Positions 9,376 through 19,747 are shown, counted from the stretch's first letter. The stretch is 64,000 nt of DNA from Vibrio sp. BS-M-Sm-2 (GCF_041504345.1 NZ_CP167895.1:1736001-1800000); one strand, 5' to 3'. The notes: a model not told the origin generated them from the sequence alone. Numbers and translations are program-made.

Positions 9376-10614
9376 ATGAGCAAGATTGATAAAGCAACAC
9401 GTATCCTGCTAGCAGGCTTCTGTATCAACCTTTGTCTTGGCATCCTGTATGCTTGGAGTGTATTTAACAAAGCGCTAGTAACTGAAGCTGGTTGGAGTGC
9501 TGCTGAAGCATCTTCTCCTTACGCTATTGCAACTATCACATTCTCTGTTTGTCTTCTTGTTGCGGGCATCCTACAAGACCGTATGGGTCCACGTAAGATC
9601 CTTATCCTAGGTACAGCGCTTACAGGCCTAGGCATGATTGCTTCTGGTTTCGCTACAACACCTATGATGCTGAACATCACGTTCGGTGTTATGACAGGTG
9701 CAGGTATCGGCTTCGGTTACGCATGTCTTTCTCCATCAGCAATGAAATGGTTCCATTCTTCTAAGAAAGGTATGGTTAACGGTCTTATCGCAGCAGGCTT
9801 CGGTCTTGCAGCTATCTACCTAGCACCAGTAACTTCTGCGCTAATCGACAGCATGGGTATCCAAACTAGCTTTATGATTCTTGGTGTTGGTGTACTTGCA
9901 ATCGCAGTACCTCTAGCAGCAACAATCAACAACCCACCAGCGGATTACACGCCAGCTGAGCCTAAAGTAAAAGCAGGCCAAGCTCCTAAAGCGGTTAAGA
10001 AGACTGAAGACCTAACTTGGAAAGTAATGCTGAAAACTCCTCAGTTCTACTCTCTATGGATCATGTACGCGTTCGCTGCATCTGTTGGCCTAATGATCAT
10101 CGGTAACATCACTACGATTGCTAGCGTTCAAGCTAACCTGCCAAACGCAGTTTACCTAGCGTCTATCCTTGCAGTATTCAACTCAGGCGGCCGTGTTGCT
10201 GCGGGTATGCTTGCAGATAAAATCGGTGGCGTACGCACTCTACTTCTAGCGTTCATCCTTCAAGGCGCGAACATGGCTCTATTCGCTACGTTCAACTCTG
10301 AATTCACGCTAATCATTGGTACGGCTATCGCAGCTGTTGGTTACGGTACGCTTCTAGCAGTATTCCCAACACTTACAGCTGAATTCTACGGCCTGAAAAA
10401 CTACGGTACTAACTACGGCGTGCTTTACACGGCATGGGGTATCGGCGGCGCTATCGGTGCAGCAGTTGTTGGTTTCTCTATGGCAAACGGCGAAGGTTAC
10501 GGCCTAGCTTACACAATCTCTGCAGTTATGATGGCGGTGTGTATTGTTCTAGCAATCATCACTAAGCCAATCTCTGAAGCTAAAGTTGCTGAACTAAAAG
10601 CATCACAAGCTTAA
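9376..10614 (+). CDS. OFA-family MFS transporter (oxalate/formate antiporter-like)
   Basis: About 412 residues, 12 membrane helices. The N-terminal ILLAGFCINLCLGILYAWSV and the loop DRMGPRKILILG (MFS motif A) are typical of the oxalate:formate antiporter family. Substrate is not deducible; members move monocarboxylates or dicarboxylates. ATG 9376 has TGAGAATAAAA upstream; an ATG at 9355 has no ribosome site. Codon use is strongly biased toward the preferred set (GGT, GCA, CTA, AAC), hinting at high expression. Ends 28 bases before a terminator. Confidence 0.87.
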   Translation: MSKIDKATRILLAGFCINLCLGILYAWSVFNKALVTEAGWSAAEASSPYAIATITFSVCLLVAGILQDRMGPRKILILGTALTGLGMIASGFATTPMMLNITFGVMTGAGIGFGYACLSPSAMKWFHSSKKGMVNGLIAAGFGLAAIYLAPVTSALIDSMGIQTSFMILGVGVLAIAVPLAATINNPPADYTPAEPKVKAGQAPKAVKKTEDLTWKVMLKTPQFYSLWIMYAFAASVGLMIIGNITTIASVQANLPNAVYLASILAVFNSGGRVAAGMLADKIGGVRTLLLAFILQGANMALFATFNSEFTLIIGTAIAAVGYGTLLAVFPTLTAEFYGLKNYGTNYGVLYTAWGIGGAIGAAVVGFSMANGEGYGLAYTISAVMMAVCIVLAIITKPISEAKVAELKASQA

Positions 10615-10642
10615 TCATCAGAAAAGATTGAATTTGTTACTG

Positions 10643-10674
10643 AAGAGCTTAACCTTAGGGTTAGGCTCTTTTTG
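10643..10674 (+). terminator. Terminator after the MFS gene, overlapping the next start
   Basis: Stem AAGAGC/GCTCTT continued by a wobble and TAACC/GGTTA, loop TTAG, then five T residues. The TTG start of the following nuclease gene sits in the T tract and its possible ribosome site (AGG, 10663-10665) lies in the descending arm. Confidence 0.75.
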
Positions 10675-12336
10675 TATCAAGCGACTTCTCCATTGACGAC
10701 CGAAACCACTCTTCAGCTCTCCCCTACTTACTATCTCGACAACTTCAATCGGCTGGTTGAACACACTCAAACACTCTACCCCGATCTTTTGAGTGACGAA
10801 GAATTCCGTTGGTTATCTGAATACAAACGTCTTTCAATTGCTAGTCGGTGTTTAATGGTTCGTTTGCTTTCTCGCAAGGGCTGCTGGTTTCGAAGTGATA
10901 AACTCAGCTATGTTGAGATTCCTGATTTAAATAGTGCACTACGAGAGTTAAACACCTCTGGCTTCATTACGTTAAGTCACCCTACTGACAAACATGACTT
11001 GGAAATCACTCAGATCGAACTTGGATTGCACCTACTCACCAAGCCTGAACTGCTAAATGTATTCCCATCTCTTAAGAACAACAAAACTGCTAAAAAAGAC
11101 CAACTGTTAGCGTTCCTTGAACCACAAGCTTTTGATCAGTTCCAAACTCTACTCTTCGACTGTATTTACGTGGTCGAATCCGAAGTAATTGATGTATTGC
11201 TGATTCTCTTCTTCGCCAATACTTACCAAGACCTAAGCCAGTTCGTGTTAAGTGACCTTGGACTCAACACCTTTGAGAGCTATCCATTAAGCAAGCAGCG
11301 CCGCTTCTTCACTTCCAGAGATCAACTCAATCAATTGCTCCAGATACGCGATATTCAACGCTTGTATTCAGAAGGAGACCGCAAAGACGGTGAGTTTCTT
11401 GAGCAGCTTTTACAATCGATACCTACAGAATCAGAACACAGAAGCATTGCTAGAAAACGATCGCGATTGATCAATGACCTCGCACGTGACCTAGAAAGGC
11501 TTAACCAAAATGACCAAGCTACCTTTTGGTTCAAGCAATCTGGACTTCCTCCGAGCAGGGAGCGACTTGCGCGCATCTATGACAAGCAAGATGAATTAGA
11601 CTTAATGTGTGACATTGTCACGGAAATGCAAGCTACTCCATCGGATGTGTCAGAACTTGAGGTCGCGGTTAAGCTTGAACAGAGGTTATTACGGAAGCAG
11701 AGCCACAAGGTTCCTCGCCCTTCAAAGCCAAGTTGCGCGCAGATAAAACTAGAATTGGATCTCAGCCAAACGCGAGTCGAGCTTGCGGTAAAACAACATT
11801 TTGAAAGCCAAGGCTGGGATGTCTACTTTTCTGAAAACAGTTTTCTGTGTGGTTTGTTCGGTTTGGCTTTCTGGGATGTCATTTTCTCTGATGTCGAAGG
11901 TGCTTTTATCAATCGTTACCAACATCGGCCACTGGACTTGTATCACTCAGACTTCCTAAACAAACGAGCCGAGCAAATTGAAGCTGTGTTCCAAACCATA
12001 TCCGAACATGGGCTGAACCACTTACTTGAGCAGTACGATAAAAAGCAAGGCATCGCCAATCCCTTTGTTCATTGGAATCATTTCCCTAAAGCACTCATCG
12101 AACACAGTATGGAAGCTATTCCTAACGCCTTGATTATCGAACTCTTCAAAGTGTTATTGAGTGACTTAAAGCTATTTAGAACCGGGATGCCCGATTTGAT
12201 TGCGTTCAAAGACGAAGGGTTTCATTGGATTGAAGTCAAAGGCCCAGGAGATAAACTGCAAGACAACCAATGGCGCTGGATCAAAGAGTTTGAGCGATTG
12301 TCCGTCCCTTTCTCTGTTTGTTACGTCAATCAATGA
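10672..12336 (+). CDS. VRR-NUC domain nuclease (FAN1-like)
   Basis: 554 residues. The C-terminal about 60 residues carry the VRR-NUC signature: RTGMPDLIAF, then HWIEVKGPGDKLQDNQWRW, giving the D...E-x-K catalytic core of the PD-(D/E)XK fold. The N-terminal 350 residues are helical, with a domain (KRLSIASRCLMVRLLSRKG...) like the SAP/winged-helix part of bacterial FAN1. FAN1 proteins are structure-specific 5'-flap nucleases acting in crosslink repair. The start is uncertain: TTG 10672 is the only initiator in frame after the MFS stop and gives full-length homology, but it lies inside a terminator. Confidence 0.87.
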   Translation: MYQATSPLTTETTLQLSPTYYLDNFNRLVEHTQTLYPDLLSDEEFRWLSEYKRLSIASRCLMVRLLSRKGCWFRSDKLSYVEIPDLNSALRELNTSGFITLSHPTDKHDLEITQIELGLHLLTKPELLNVFPSLKNNKTAKKDQLLAFLEPQAFDQFQTLLFDCIYVVESEVIDVLLILFFANTYQDLSQFVLSDLGLNTFESYPLSKQRRFFTSRDQLNQLLQIRDIQRLYSEGDRKDGEFLEQLLQSIPTESEHRSIARKRSRLINDLARDLERLNQNDQATFWFKQSGLPPSRERLARIYDKQDELDLMCDIVTEMQATPSDVSELEVAVKLEQRLLRKQSHKVPRPSKPSCAQIKLELDLSQTRVELAVKQHFESQGWDVYFSENSFLCGLFGLAFWDVIFSDVEGAFINRYQHRPLDLYHSDFLNKRAEQIEAVFQTISEHGLNHLLEQYDKKQGIANPFVHWNHFPKALIEHSMEAIPNALIIELFKVLLSDLKLFRTGMPDLIAFKDEGFHWIEVKGPGDKLQDNQWRWIKEFERLSVPFSVCYVNQ

Positions 12337-12537
12337 GTCTTACTTTTGGCTCATGGCTGTGAGCTCTTGGCACTTGAATCTAGCTAGGTCTAAGCCTTAA
12401 TTTCCGAGCAAAAGCGAGTGACATGCATCGACAAGTTACTCTGTCCCATCAAGATCTTATCTATAAGATTGTTAGAACATGAGCATTTTCAATCATTTTC
12501 GATATAATTAGAGAAAATGCTTAATATATAAATACGT

Positions 12538-14892
12538 ATGAATTTGAAAAAACTCTTCATTTTAGCTTTTGTTAGTGTCTTCTCAGGTTGTGCCGTCTAC
12601 GCGGGTTTAAACTTCGACGAACTGTTTGGCGAACAACAAGTACGCGATCGCCAAGCTCCTATTCTTTCGGCTCAAGCACAGCACTTTATTGACGAAGTAA
12701 AGCCTATTATTGATAACCGTTGCGTGGTTTGTCACGCTTGTTATGACGCTCCTTGCCAACTCAAAATGTCTTCAGTAGAAGGCATAGACCGAGGCGCGAG
12801 CAAGGCACTCGTTTATCAAGGCACCCGCTTAACTGCATCAGCCCCTACTCGCTTATTTGAAGATGCTTTAACCACACAAGAGTGGCGCGATGCGGGTTTT
12901 CATCCGGTTCTCAACGAGCGCATGCAAAACTCAACGGCGAACCTAGATGCTGGCCTTGTTTCTCGCATGTTGATTCAGAAAGAGAATCACCCTCTGCCCG
13001 ATCAAACACAGCTTGAAGGTTTCGACTTTTCAACCGATCGCGACCAACAGTGCCCAACGATTGAAGAGTATGCTCAATATGAGAGAGATTACCCAACTTG
13101 GGGGATGCCTTATGGGATGCCGAATTTAGATAAAACAGAATACGCGACTTTAATGAGTTGGTTGGAAAATGGCGCATTAATGAACGACCATATTCCACTA
13201 AATGATGCTGAACAAGAGCTCGTTAATGTCTACGAAAGCTTTTTAAATAAAAGTGATAATAAGAGCCAACTTTCAGCTCGTTACATCTACGAGCACCTGT
13301 TTTTATCTCACGTCTATTTTTCTGATCTAGCACAACCAACGCGTTTCTTCACCCTTGTTCGCTCTGCAACACCTCCAGGTGAAACGGTACAACGTATCAC
13401 AACTCGTCGCCCTTATGACGACCCAAAAGTAGACCGTGTTTACTACCGCCTCATTCCAGAGCAAGGCACCATTGTCGACAAAACGCACATGCCTTTCGCA
13501 CTCAATAAGGAACGACTACAAAAGTGGAATACCTGGTTTGTCGATGCTAACTACGCTGTAAAACAACTTCCTAGTTACAACATTGATGTTTCTGCTAACC
13601 CAATGACTTCGTTTGAAGCGCTGCCAGTAAACTCGCGTTTCCATTTCATGTTAGACAACGCTCAAAACACCATCATGGCCTTTATCAAGGGGCCAGTGTG
13701 CCGTGGTCAACTTGCCCTAAATGTGATTAACGACCGCTTTTGGATTTTCTTCATTGACCCCGAGAAAGCCGATTTACCAGAAATAAATGCCTTCTACGCG
13801 AGCCAAAAGAAAAACTTAAAGCTACCTAGTGAGCTCAAGAGCAACACTGTACCTGTCACAAACTGGGTAAGATACGCGAAGCAACAAGCACGATACCTAA
13901 ATGCGAAATCAGACTTCACTAATCAATGGTTCGAAAGTGGCGTGAACCTAGACACTGGCATCATTTGGGATGGCGATGGCGTCAACCCAAATGCAGCCCT
14001 CACCATCTTTAGACATTTTGATAGCGCATCTGTTGTGCAAGGGTTAGTTGGCACACAACCTAAGACAGCGTGGATTCTTGATTACGCTCTTCTAGAACGC
14101 ATTCATTACCTTCTCGTTGCAGGCTTCGATGTTTACGGTAACTTTGGCCACCAACTGATTACACGCATGTTCATGGACTTCTTGCGCCTTGAAGGTGAGA
14201 GTAATTTCTTAACCCTTCTTCCTAAAGACGTTCGGCATATTGAGCACTCTAGTTGGTATAAAAACCAAAGCACACAATTAAGCGACTACTTGCAGCGTAA
14301 TATTGCACCTTTTGAACAACCAACCAGTGTGGTTTACAAAACGGCCGATCCTAAACGTGAACTGCTTAATATGATAAAAGATAAGCTTGCACCTGTGCTT
14401 GATAATCGCTTTGATATTGTCGAAACCGGTTTGGGTAGAAAGAATGAAGCACTGCTTAATCAAGTGAATTTGATTAAGGGAGAGGGCCTACGTCATGTTC
14501 CTCAGTTAGTGATGATCATGATTGAAGGTGAAAACGGCGAAGAGCAACTGTTCACCATGATTCACAATAACGCCCACAGCAACATTTCTAGCCTTTTTAA
14601 TGAAGAAGGTAACCGTGATTACGCCAACGACGACTTAACACTCGTACGAGGCGTTGTGGGAAGCTACCCTGCCGCTTACCTTTCATTAACCGAGAGCGAG
14701 ATACCTGCTCTGGTTAAAACGCTGCAAAACTTAAACACAGAAGAGGACTACGTGGCGATGCTAGACAAGTTTGCGGTACGACGCAGTTCTAGTGAGTTCT
14801 GGCCGTTCAGTGATCGAGTGCATCGTTGGTATCAACAAAACCAACCGATTGAGTTTGGTTTATTAGATTACAACCGCTTTGAAAATAGATAA
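12538..14892 (+). CDS. cti: Fatty acid cis/trans isomerase
   Basis: 784 residues, the length of Pseudomonas and Vibrio Cti. It converts cis-unsaturated membrane fatty acids to trans without double-bond migration, in the periplasm, as an immediate response to solvent or heat stress. The signal peptide ends at a lipobox-like FSGC (Cys18), so it may be lipid-anchored. The c-type haem motif CVVCH (C62, C65, H66) needed for catalysis is present, followed by CYDAPC. Single gene with a strong terminator at its end, convergent with torS. Cti is usually constitutive and controlled by substrate access. Confidence 0.93.
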   Translation: MNLKKLFILAFVSVFSGCAVYAGLNFDELFGEQQVRDRQAPILSAQAQHFIDEVKPIIDNRCVVCHACYDAPCQLKMSSVEGIDRGASKALVYQGTRLTASAPTRLFEDALTTQEWRDAGFHPVLNERMQNSTANLDAGLVSRMLIQKENHPLPDQTQLEGFDFSTDRDQQCPTIEEYAQYERDYPTWGMPYGMPNLDKTEYATLMSWLENGALMNDHIPLNDAEQELVNVYESFLNKSDNKSQLSARYIYEHLFLSHVYFSDLAQPTRFFTLVRSATPPGETVQRITTRRPYDDPKVDRVYYRLIPEQGTIVDKTHMPFALNKERLQKWNTWFVDANYAVKQLPSYNIDVSANPMTSFEALPVNSRFHFMLDNAQNTIMAFIKGPVCRGQLALNVINDRFWIFFIDPEKADLPEINAFYASQKKNLKLPSELKSNTVPVTNWVRYAKQQARYLNAKSDFTNQWFESGVNLDTGIIWDGDGVNPNAALTIFRHFDSASVVQGLVGTQPKTAWILDYALLERIHYLLVAGFDVYGNFGHQLITRMFMDFLRLEGESNFLTLLPKDVRHIEHSSWYKNQSTQLSDYLQRNIAPFEQPTSVVYKTADPKRELLNMIKDKLAPVLDNRFDIVETGLGRKNEALLNQVNLIKGEGLRHVPQLVMIMIEGENGEEQLFTMIHNNAHSNISSLFNEEGNRDYANDDLTLVRGVVGSYPAAYLSLTESEIPALVKTLQNLNTEEDYVAMLDKFAVRRSSSEFWPFSDRVHRWYQQNQPIEFGLLDYNRFENR

Positions 14893-14983
14893 TAAGTGGT
14901 AAGCCTTGGTTTTAGTTCTAGCTCTGGGAGAGATTAGTTTGAAAGGCTAGTCGTTCTGAAAGAAGGCTAACTTGCACGGTATA

Positions 14984-15021
14984 AAAAATCCTCTGACGAA
15001 TATTCGTACAGAGGATTTTTT
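14984..15021. terminator. Bidirectional terminator between cti and torS
   Basis: Twelve-base stem (AAAAATCCTCTG and complement) extended by ACGAA/TTCGT, flanked by A and T runs on both sides, lying between two convergent genes. Confidence 0.85.
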
Positions 15022-15064
15022 GTTGGTGTGCAGCTTAGGTATTGTTTAAAACAAACTCATACCA

Positions 15065-18000
15065 TTACGCAGAAACATAAGGGAGAAGAGCCTCCAACGA
15101 GCCTTTTACCAATTCAGACAAAGCTTGGTCGTTATCTCTATACTGCAATAATGGATCTTCGCTTGCTTCAATGCTCTGACACAAACTGTACAGTGCTGAT
15201 AAACCCAAGCTACCCGCAGATCCTTTAAGCTTGTGCGCTAAAGACTTCACTTCTCGTCCATTATCGGCTTCACTCGCCTCGACTAATTCATTCAAGGTAA
15301 GGTTGCTGCTCTCCTCGAAAAGCACAACGATTTGCTTCATTTTCTCTAACCCAAGGATCGATAGGTCACCCTCGATCACTTTTGAATCAATCAGTTTCAC
15401 CGGAGCATCTCCTTCATCTTGAGCGTCAGTTGTCGTCGCGTGTTTTGCCAAAACATCAGCCACCTGTGCCGAATGCAGTTCATCATAGTTGCTCGTAATA
15501 ATACGGTTACCGTTTTGCTTACAAACAGCATCATTTGGATCGGGCTGTGGCAACAATAGTGTTTTACCATCAAGTTGAGCAACGATGAGCTGAGAAAGTG
15601 CTTCTTTTTCAAGTGGCTTAGGTAGGAAACCATCAAATCCTGATGCTAAATAGCTCTCGACTTCCTCGTTGAATACGTGAGCTGATACTGCAATCATAGG
15701 TGGAACTTTGCGGGTGGCACTTTGCACATGCTGGAGCGCATCATCTTTAAGTTGTTGAATTAACTCAACCCCATCGCAATCTGGTAAGTTAATGTCTACC
15801 AATGCAATATCAAACTCTTGTTCACTGAATATGGCTCTCGCTTCTTGCCCGGTTGTCGCTATCACAACATCATGGCCTAAGTTATTCAAAAAGCCTTCGG
15901 CAACAATGCAGTTCACCGGATTGTCTTCAATTAGAAGTACTTGCGCTCGAATACACGCTTCAATGACCGGTACTTTCGTTTCTATCATCTCACCGGCTTC
16001 AAGTGGCAGTGAGAACCAGAACTGGCTTCCCTCGCCTTCTTCAGAATGAACACCAATATCCCCATTCATTGCCAGCATAATACTTTTGCTGATCGCTAAC
16101 CCGAGTCCAGTACCACCTGTTTTGTTACGACCGCTATCGGTTTGGGTAAAAGCGTCAAACAGACAAGCTTGCTCGCTTGCATCAATTCCGACACCAGTAT
16201 CAGACACTTCAAACATCACTCGATTTTGATCTTCGACATCTAAGCTAATGAAGATATCGACCGAGCCACTTTCAGTAAACTTAATCGCATTGCCGACCAA
16301 GTTATTTAAGATTTGGCTAATTCGTGTTACGTCGCCTCGCCAATAACGTTGCACGTCACTTTCGATATGGAAATCAAAATTTAGCTTCTTCTCGGCGGCT
16401 CGTCCTTCCATTAGCTGGTAGGTGTCTTGAACCATCTGATGAAGGTCAAAGGAAGCCGTGCGTATCTCTAAATGCCCCGCTTCTATCTTGGAGTAATCCA
16501 ACACGTCATTCAAAATCGCCAGTAAGTTCTTACCGCTGCGGTTAATGATGTCAGCATAGCCTGATTGCAGAGGGTCTAACCCTGTATCTTTGAGCAATCT
16601 TGCGGTCCCTAACACACCGTTCATCGGCGTTCGTATTTCATGACTCATCGTCGCAAGGAAAGCGGATTTCGCTCGGCTTGCTTGTTCTGCCGCGTTGCGG
16701 GCTTTAGCGTGATTGCCCACCTCGATATTCAACTTTTCATTGGTTTTTTGCAGTTGATAAGTTCGATCAGTAATCAACTCTTCGAGATGCTCTTTGTGCT
16801 CTTCAAGCTCGCGTTTCGCTTTTGCTTCGCCCACCGCGACCACTTGCAGTGCCTGCGCGGTGTTTCTGGCGGTAATGATCGCCTCGCCCATATGAGCCAA
16901 CTCATCATTACCCTTAACCGAGATATCAATATTCAGGCGACCTTGTGCGATAGACATCAAAGCCGATGAGTATTCAGTAAGACGTTTAACAACCGAGATA
17001 TACACCACTCGCCACACGATAAATGCGACGATTACCAAACCAATAACCGAAATCACAGACAGCGACCATTGAGCCAGATTCAGTGTACTGGTCAACTCAT
17101 CAACCGCTTCTTTGGTGCTTCGGTTTGAATCATCAACCAGTTGGTTAACCGTTGTATTCAGCTGAGAGAACAACTCCAGCGTGTTTTGCATCAGAAACTC
17201 TGACTTCTTGGTGTTCTCATATTGTTCTAACGAAATATCAAACACGACTTGGCGTTTTCTTAGCTCTTCAAGAAGCTGAGACATCTGCGCTGAACGAGTA
17301 GGATCTTCGACCGCTTTAACACGACGTGCCATGATTCTTAGGTTGGATTCAAATTCAGATTGGATTTGATGAATACGCTCAACATTGGTAACTGTCTGTG
17401 TTTCTTCAATTTGATTAAGCATTTTAAACGCCAGCAAATGCAATTCGTGTAGGCGTTCAGACAAATCAAGGTCAACCTCAACAAGCGCATCTAGGGCTTG
17501 GTAGGCTTTATCCGTTTCTTTGGTTTCTAGCAGGTCGTAAATGTGCGTTACGTTAGCAACTGCAATGGTCGCCGTGTTCAAAACTTGGGTTCGCGTCAGC
17601 TGTTCTAGCTCTTCGGCAAGTAGGCGCATCTCTTCAACACGAGACGACAGCTCTTTGCTTAACCAAAGCTTACGTTCAACCGACACACCCAGCTCAGCCA
17701 GTGTATTAATAACACTTTGGACATTGTTTTCGAGTTTATTGAGGAGTTGAGAATCGAAGCTGTCGACGCCAAGCTCTTTGATGTGCTGAAGAAGCGACTC
17801 AAGTTGGTCGAACAATACCGTTCCAGCCTCTTTTCGCTCAGCCTCGTTTCTCGCATTAGAAAGCGTTTGTACCGATGAAATAATACGATTACTCAACTCA
17901 GAAACCTGGCGAGCTTCGATCATGGCAGGAAGCGCCGAATCAACGACGTTTCTTTCCGTTTTTGCTACAAAGCTAAAACCAGAAACACCGATCAATGCAG

Positions 18001-18076
18001 ACAATAGAACCAACAGTGCCATCACTAAGAATGAGGCCAGCAGCTTGCGTCCAATACTCGCTGAAGCTAACAACAT
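15065..18076 (-). CDS. torS: TMAO-responsive hybrid sensor kinase TorS
   Basis: 1003 residues. Order: TM1 (about 12-34), large helical periplasmic sensor, TM2 (about 330-350), HAMP, a linker coiled coil, HisKA with MSHEIRTPMNG (His479), HATPase with NLVGNAIKF and GTGLGLAIS, receiver with VDINLPD (Asp761), and an HPt domain LAHKLKGSAG (His948). This is the full tripartite TorS layout that passes phosphate His-Asp-His to TorR to induce TMAO reductase. It lies divergent from torT, 92 bases apart, so both sensor components share a promoter region. torR and torCAD are not in the window. Confidence 0.95.
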   Translation of the reverse strand: MLLASASIGRKLLASFLVMALLVLLSALIGVSGFSFVAKTERNVVDSALPAMIEARQVSELSNRIISSVQTLSNARNEAERKEAGTVLFDQLESLLQHIKELGVDSFDSQLLNKLENNVQSVINTLAELGVSVERKLWLSKELSSRVEEMRLLAEELEQLTRTQVLNTATIAVANVTHIYDLLETKETDKAYQALDALVEVDLDLSERLHELHLLAFKMLNQIEETQTVTNVERIHQIQSEFESNLRIMARRVKAVEDPTRSAQMSQLLEELRKRQVVFDISLEQYENTKKSEFLMQNTLELFSQLNTTVNQLVDDSNRSTKEAVDELTSTLNLAQWSLSVISVIGLVIVAFIVWRVVYISVVKRLTEYSSALMSIAQGRLNIDISVKGNDELAHMGEAIITARNTAQALQVVAVGEAKAKRELEEHKEHLEELITDRTYQLQKTNEKLNIEVGNHAKARNAAEQASRAKSAFLATMSHEIRTPMNGVLGTARLLKDTGLDPLQSGYADIINRSGKNLLAILNDVLDYSKIEAGHLEIRTASFDLHQMVQDTYQLMEGRAAEKKLNFDFHIESDVQRYWRGDVTRISQILNNLVGNAIKFTESGSVDIFISLDVEDQNRVMFEVSDTGVGIDASEQACLFDAFTQTDSGRNKTGGTGLGLAISKSIMLAMNGDIGVHSEEGEGSQFWFSLPLEAGEMIETKVPVIEACIRAQVLLIEDNPVNCIVAEGFLNNLGHDVVIATTGQEARAIFSEQEFDIALVDINLPDCDGVELIQQLKDDALQHVQSATRKVPPMIAVSAHVFNEEVESYLASGFDGFLPKPLEKEALSQLIVAQLDGKTLLLPQPDPNDAVCKQNGNRIITSNYDELHSAQVADVLAKHATTTDAQDEGDAPVKLIDSKVIEGDLSILGLEKMKQIVVLFEESSNLTLNELVEASEADNGREVKSLAHKLKGSAGSLGLSALYSLCQSIEASEDPLLQYRDNDQALSELVKGSLEALLPYVSA

Positions 18077-18168
18077 AAACTCTAAACCTTAAAACGTTCT
18101 TCTTTACCCCTGCAGAATACGCTATATTTTGCAGTGTTTCTTATCTAAAACCAATAAAACGGCAATTC

Positions 18169-19197
18169 ATGCTATCTAGACCTTTCGCTTCAAAAATTCT
18201 TCTCTCACTACTGGCCTCAGTGACCACTGTTGCAAGTGCTAGCGAGCCTTTAAGCCCAATCAAACCCGCAGAGGCCACATCACACAAAGAGAAAATTTGC
18301 GCCATTTATCCGCACTTAAAAGACTCTTACTGGTTATCTGTCAACTACGGCATGGTCTCAGAAGCAGCAAAGCAGCAAGTCGAACTCCGAGTTTTGGAAG
18401 CTGGTGGTTACCCTAACGTGGCCAAACAAGCCTCACAACTGGTGCTTTGCACACAATGGGGAGCAGATGCCATTATTTTAGGCACAGTTTCGCCTAATGC
18501 TTATCACGACAACCTTACAGATTGGGTTGGCTCTACCCCTGTGTTTGCGACCGTTAATGAGTTAACCATCAATGAAGAGCAACAGAAGGTATTGAAAGGC
18601 ACAGTCGGAGTTGATTGGTATCAAATGGGGTTCAAAGTCGGAGAATTTTTGTCGAAGAGACACCCTAAAGGGTCAGGAGAAACACCTATCGCCCTGTTAC
18701 TTGGCCCACAAGCAAGTGGTGGCACTAAGCCTGTTGCACTTGGCTTTTATGATGCTATCAAGTCGAGCGATATCAAAATCGCGATCAGCTATTGGGCAGA
18801 TAACGATAAAGAACTACAAAGAAACTTAGTACAGCAAGTCATTGAGCAACCGGATATTCAATATATTGTTGGAAGCGCTGTTGCTATTGAAGCCGCGATA
18901 AGTGAGCTGAGAGCGGCAGGTAAAACCAAAGAAATTGGATTGGTTTCGAGTTACTTAAGTCACGGAACTTACCGTGGCTTACTTCGTAACAAGGTTCTTT
19001 TTGCGCCAACAGATAAAATGGTTGAGCAAGGTCGCCTATCGGTAAAACAAGCCGCGAATTACTTGCGCGGACAACCTTATGAAGAACATAGCGCACCAAC
19101 TATCGAAACGCTAACACCGGCAACACTCAAAGATCAAATTATCGCCGACTCATTGTCACCTTCTGAGTTTCGACCGGTATTCAGTGTGAATCCATAG
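18169..19197 (+). CDS. torT: Periplasmic TMAO-sensing protein TorT
   Basis: 342 residues with a signal peptide ending near ASA (residue 24-26), then a two-lobe periplasmic binding fold of the sugar-binding type 1 class. Motifs KICAIYPHLKDSYWLSVNYGMV and LGPQASGGTKPVALGF fit TorT, which binds TMAO and partners with the TorS periplasmic domain. Divergent from torS. The ribosome site is weak (ACGGCAA), but the signal peptide fixes the start. Confidence 0.93.
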   Translation: MLSRPFASKILLSLLASVTTVASASEPLSPIKPAEATSHKEKICAIYPHLKDSYWLSVNYGMVSEAAKQQVELRVLEAGGYPNVAKQASQLVLCTQWGADAIILGTVSPNAYHDNLTDWVGSTPVFATVNELTINEEQQKVLKGTVGVDWYQMGFKVGEFLSKRHPKGSGETPIALLLGPQASGGTKPVALGFYDAIKSSDIKIAISYWADNDKELQRNLVQQVIEQPDIQYIVGSAVAIEAAISELRAAGKTKEIGLVSSYLSHGTYRGLLRNKVLFAPTDKMVEQGRLSVKQAANYLRGQPYEEHSAPTIETLTPATLKDQIIADSLSPSEFRPVFSVNP

Positions 19198-19257
19198 TGC
19201 TATATTGGCTGAAGAACTCAAAACAATAAAAACGAAACAATAATTTAGGGAACATTC

Positions 19258-19713
19258 ATGCAAAAAACGACGCGTACTATGCCAACGCATAAGAATATCG
19301 CTTTGGTCGCTCATGACCATTTCAAACCTGAGCTACTAAGATGGGTCAAAGAGAACAAAGAAAAACTACAAAAACATTTCCTTTATGCAACGGGCACTAC
19401 GGGTTCTCTACTGAGTAAAGAGACAGGCTTAGCGATTAAGAGCATGATCAGCGGCCCTATGGGTGGTGACCAACAGCTTGGCGCGCTTATTTCAGAAGGC
19501 AAAATCGATATGCTGATTTTCTTCTGGGATCCACTGAATGCCGTTCCACACGACCCGGACGTAAAAGCACTGCTTCGTATCGCAAGTGTTTGGAACATTC
19601 CTGTAGCGACTAACCGCGCTACAGCAAACTTTCTGTTTAACTCTTCACTGCTTGAAGAAGAAGTGATCATTGAGATCCCTGACTACGAAGCGTACCTAGC
19701 AGAGCGCACGTAA
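19258..19713 (+). CDS. mgsA: Methylglyoxal synthase
   Basis: 151 residues, as in E. coli MgsA. Converts dihydroxyacetone phosphate to methylglyoxal and phosphate, a bypass that relieves sugar-phosphate stress. Conserved blocks: KNIALVAHDHFK, FLYATGTTGSLL (phosphate binding), SGPMGGDQQLGA with the catalytic Asp, DMLIFFWDPL, and IPVATNRATANFLF. AGGGAACATTC precedes ATG. Cytoplasmic. Followed at once by a terminator; a glyoxalase-fold gene lies convergent beyond it. Confidence 0.96.
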   Translation: MQKTTRTMPTHKNIALVAHDHFKPELLRWVKENKEKLQKHFLYATGTTGSLLSKETGLAIKSMISGPMGGDQQLGALISEGKIDMLIFFWDPLNAVPHDPDVKALLRIASVWNIPVATNRATANFLFNSSLLEEEVIIEIPDYEAYLAERT

Positions 19714-19747
19714 TCGCACGTTAAATGTTATCTCTACTGAACAGACT

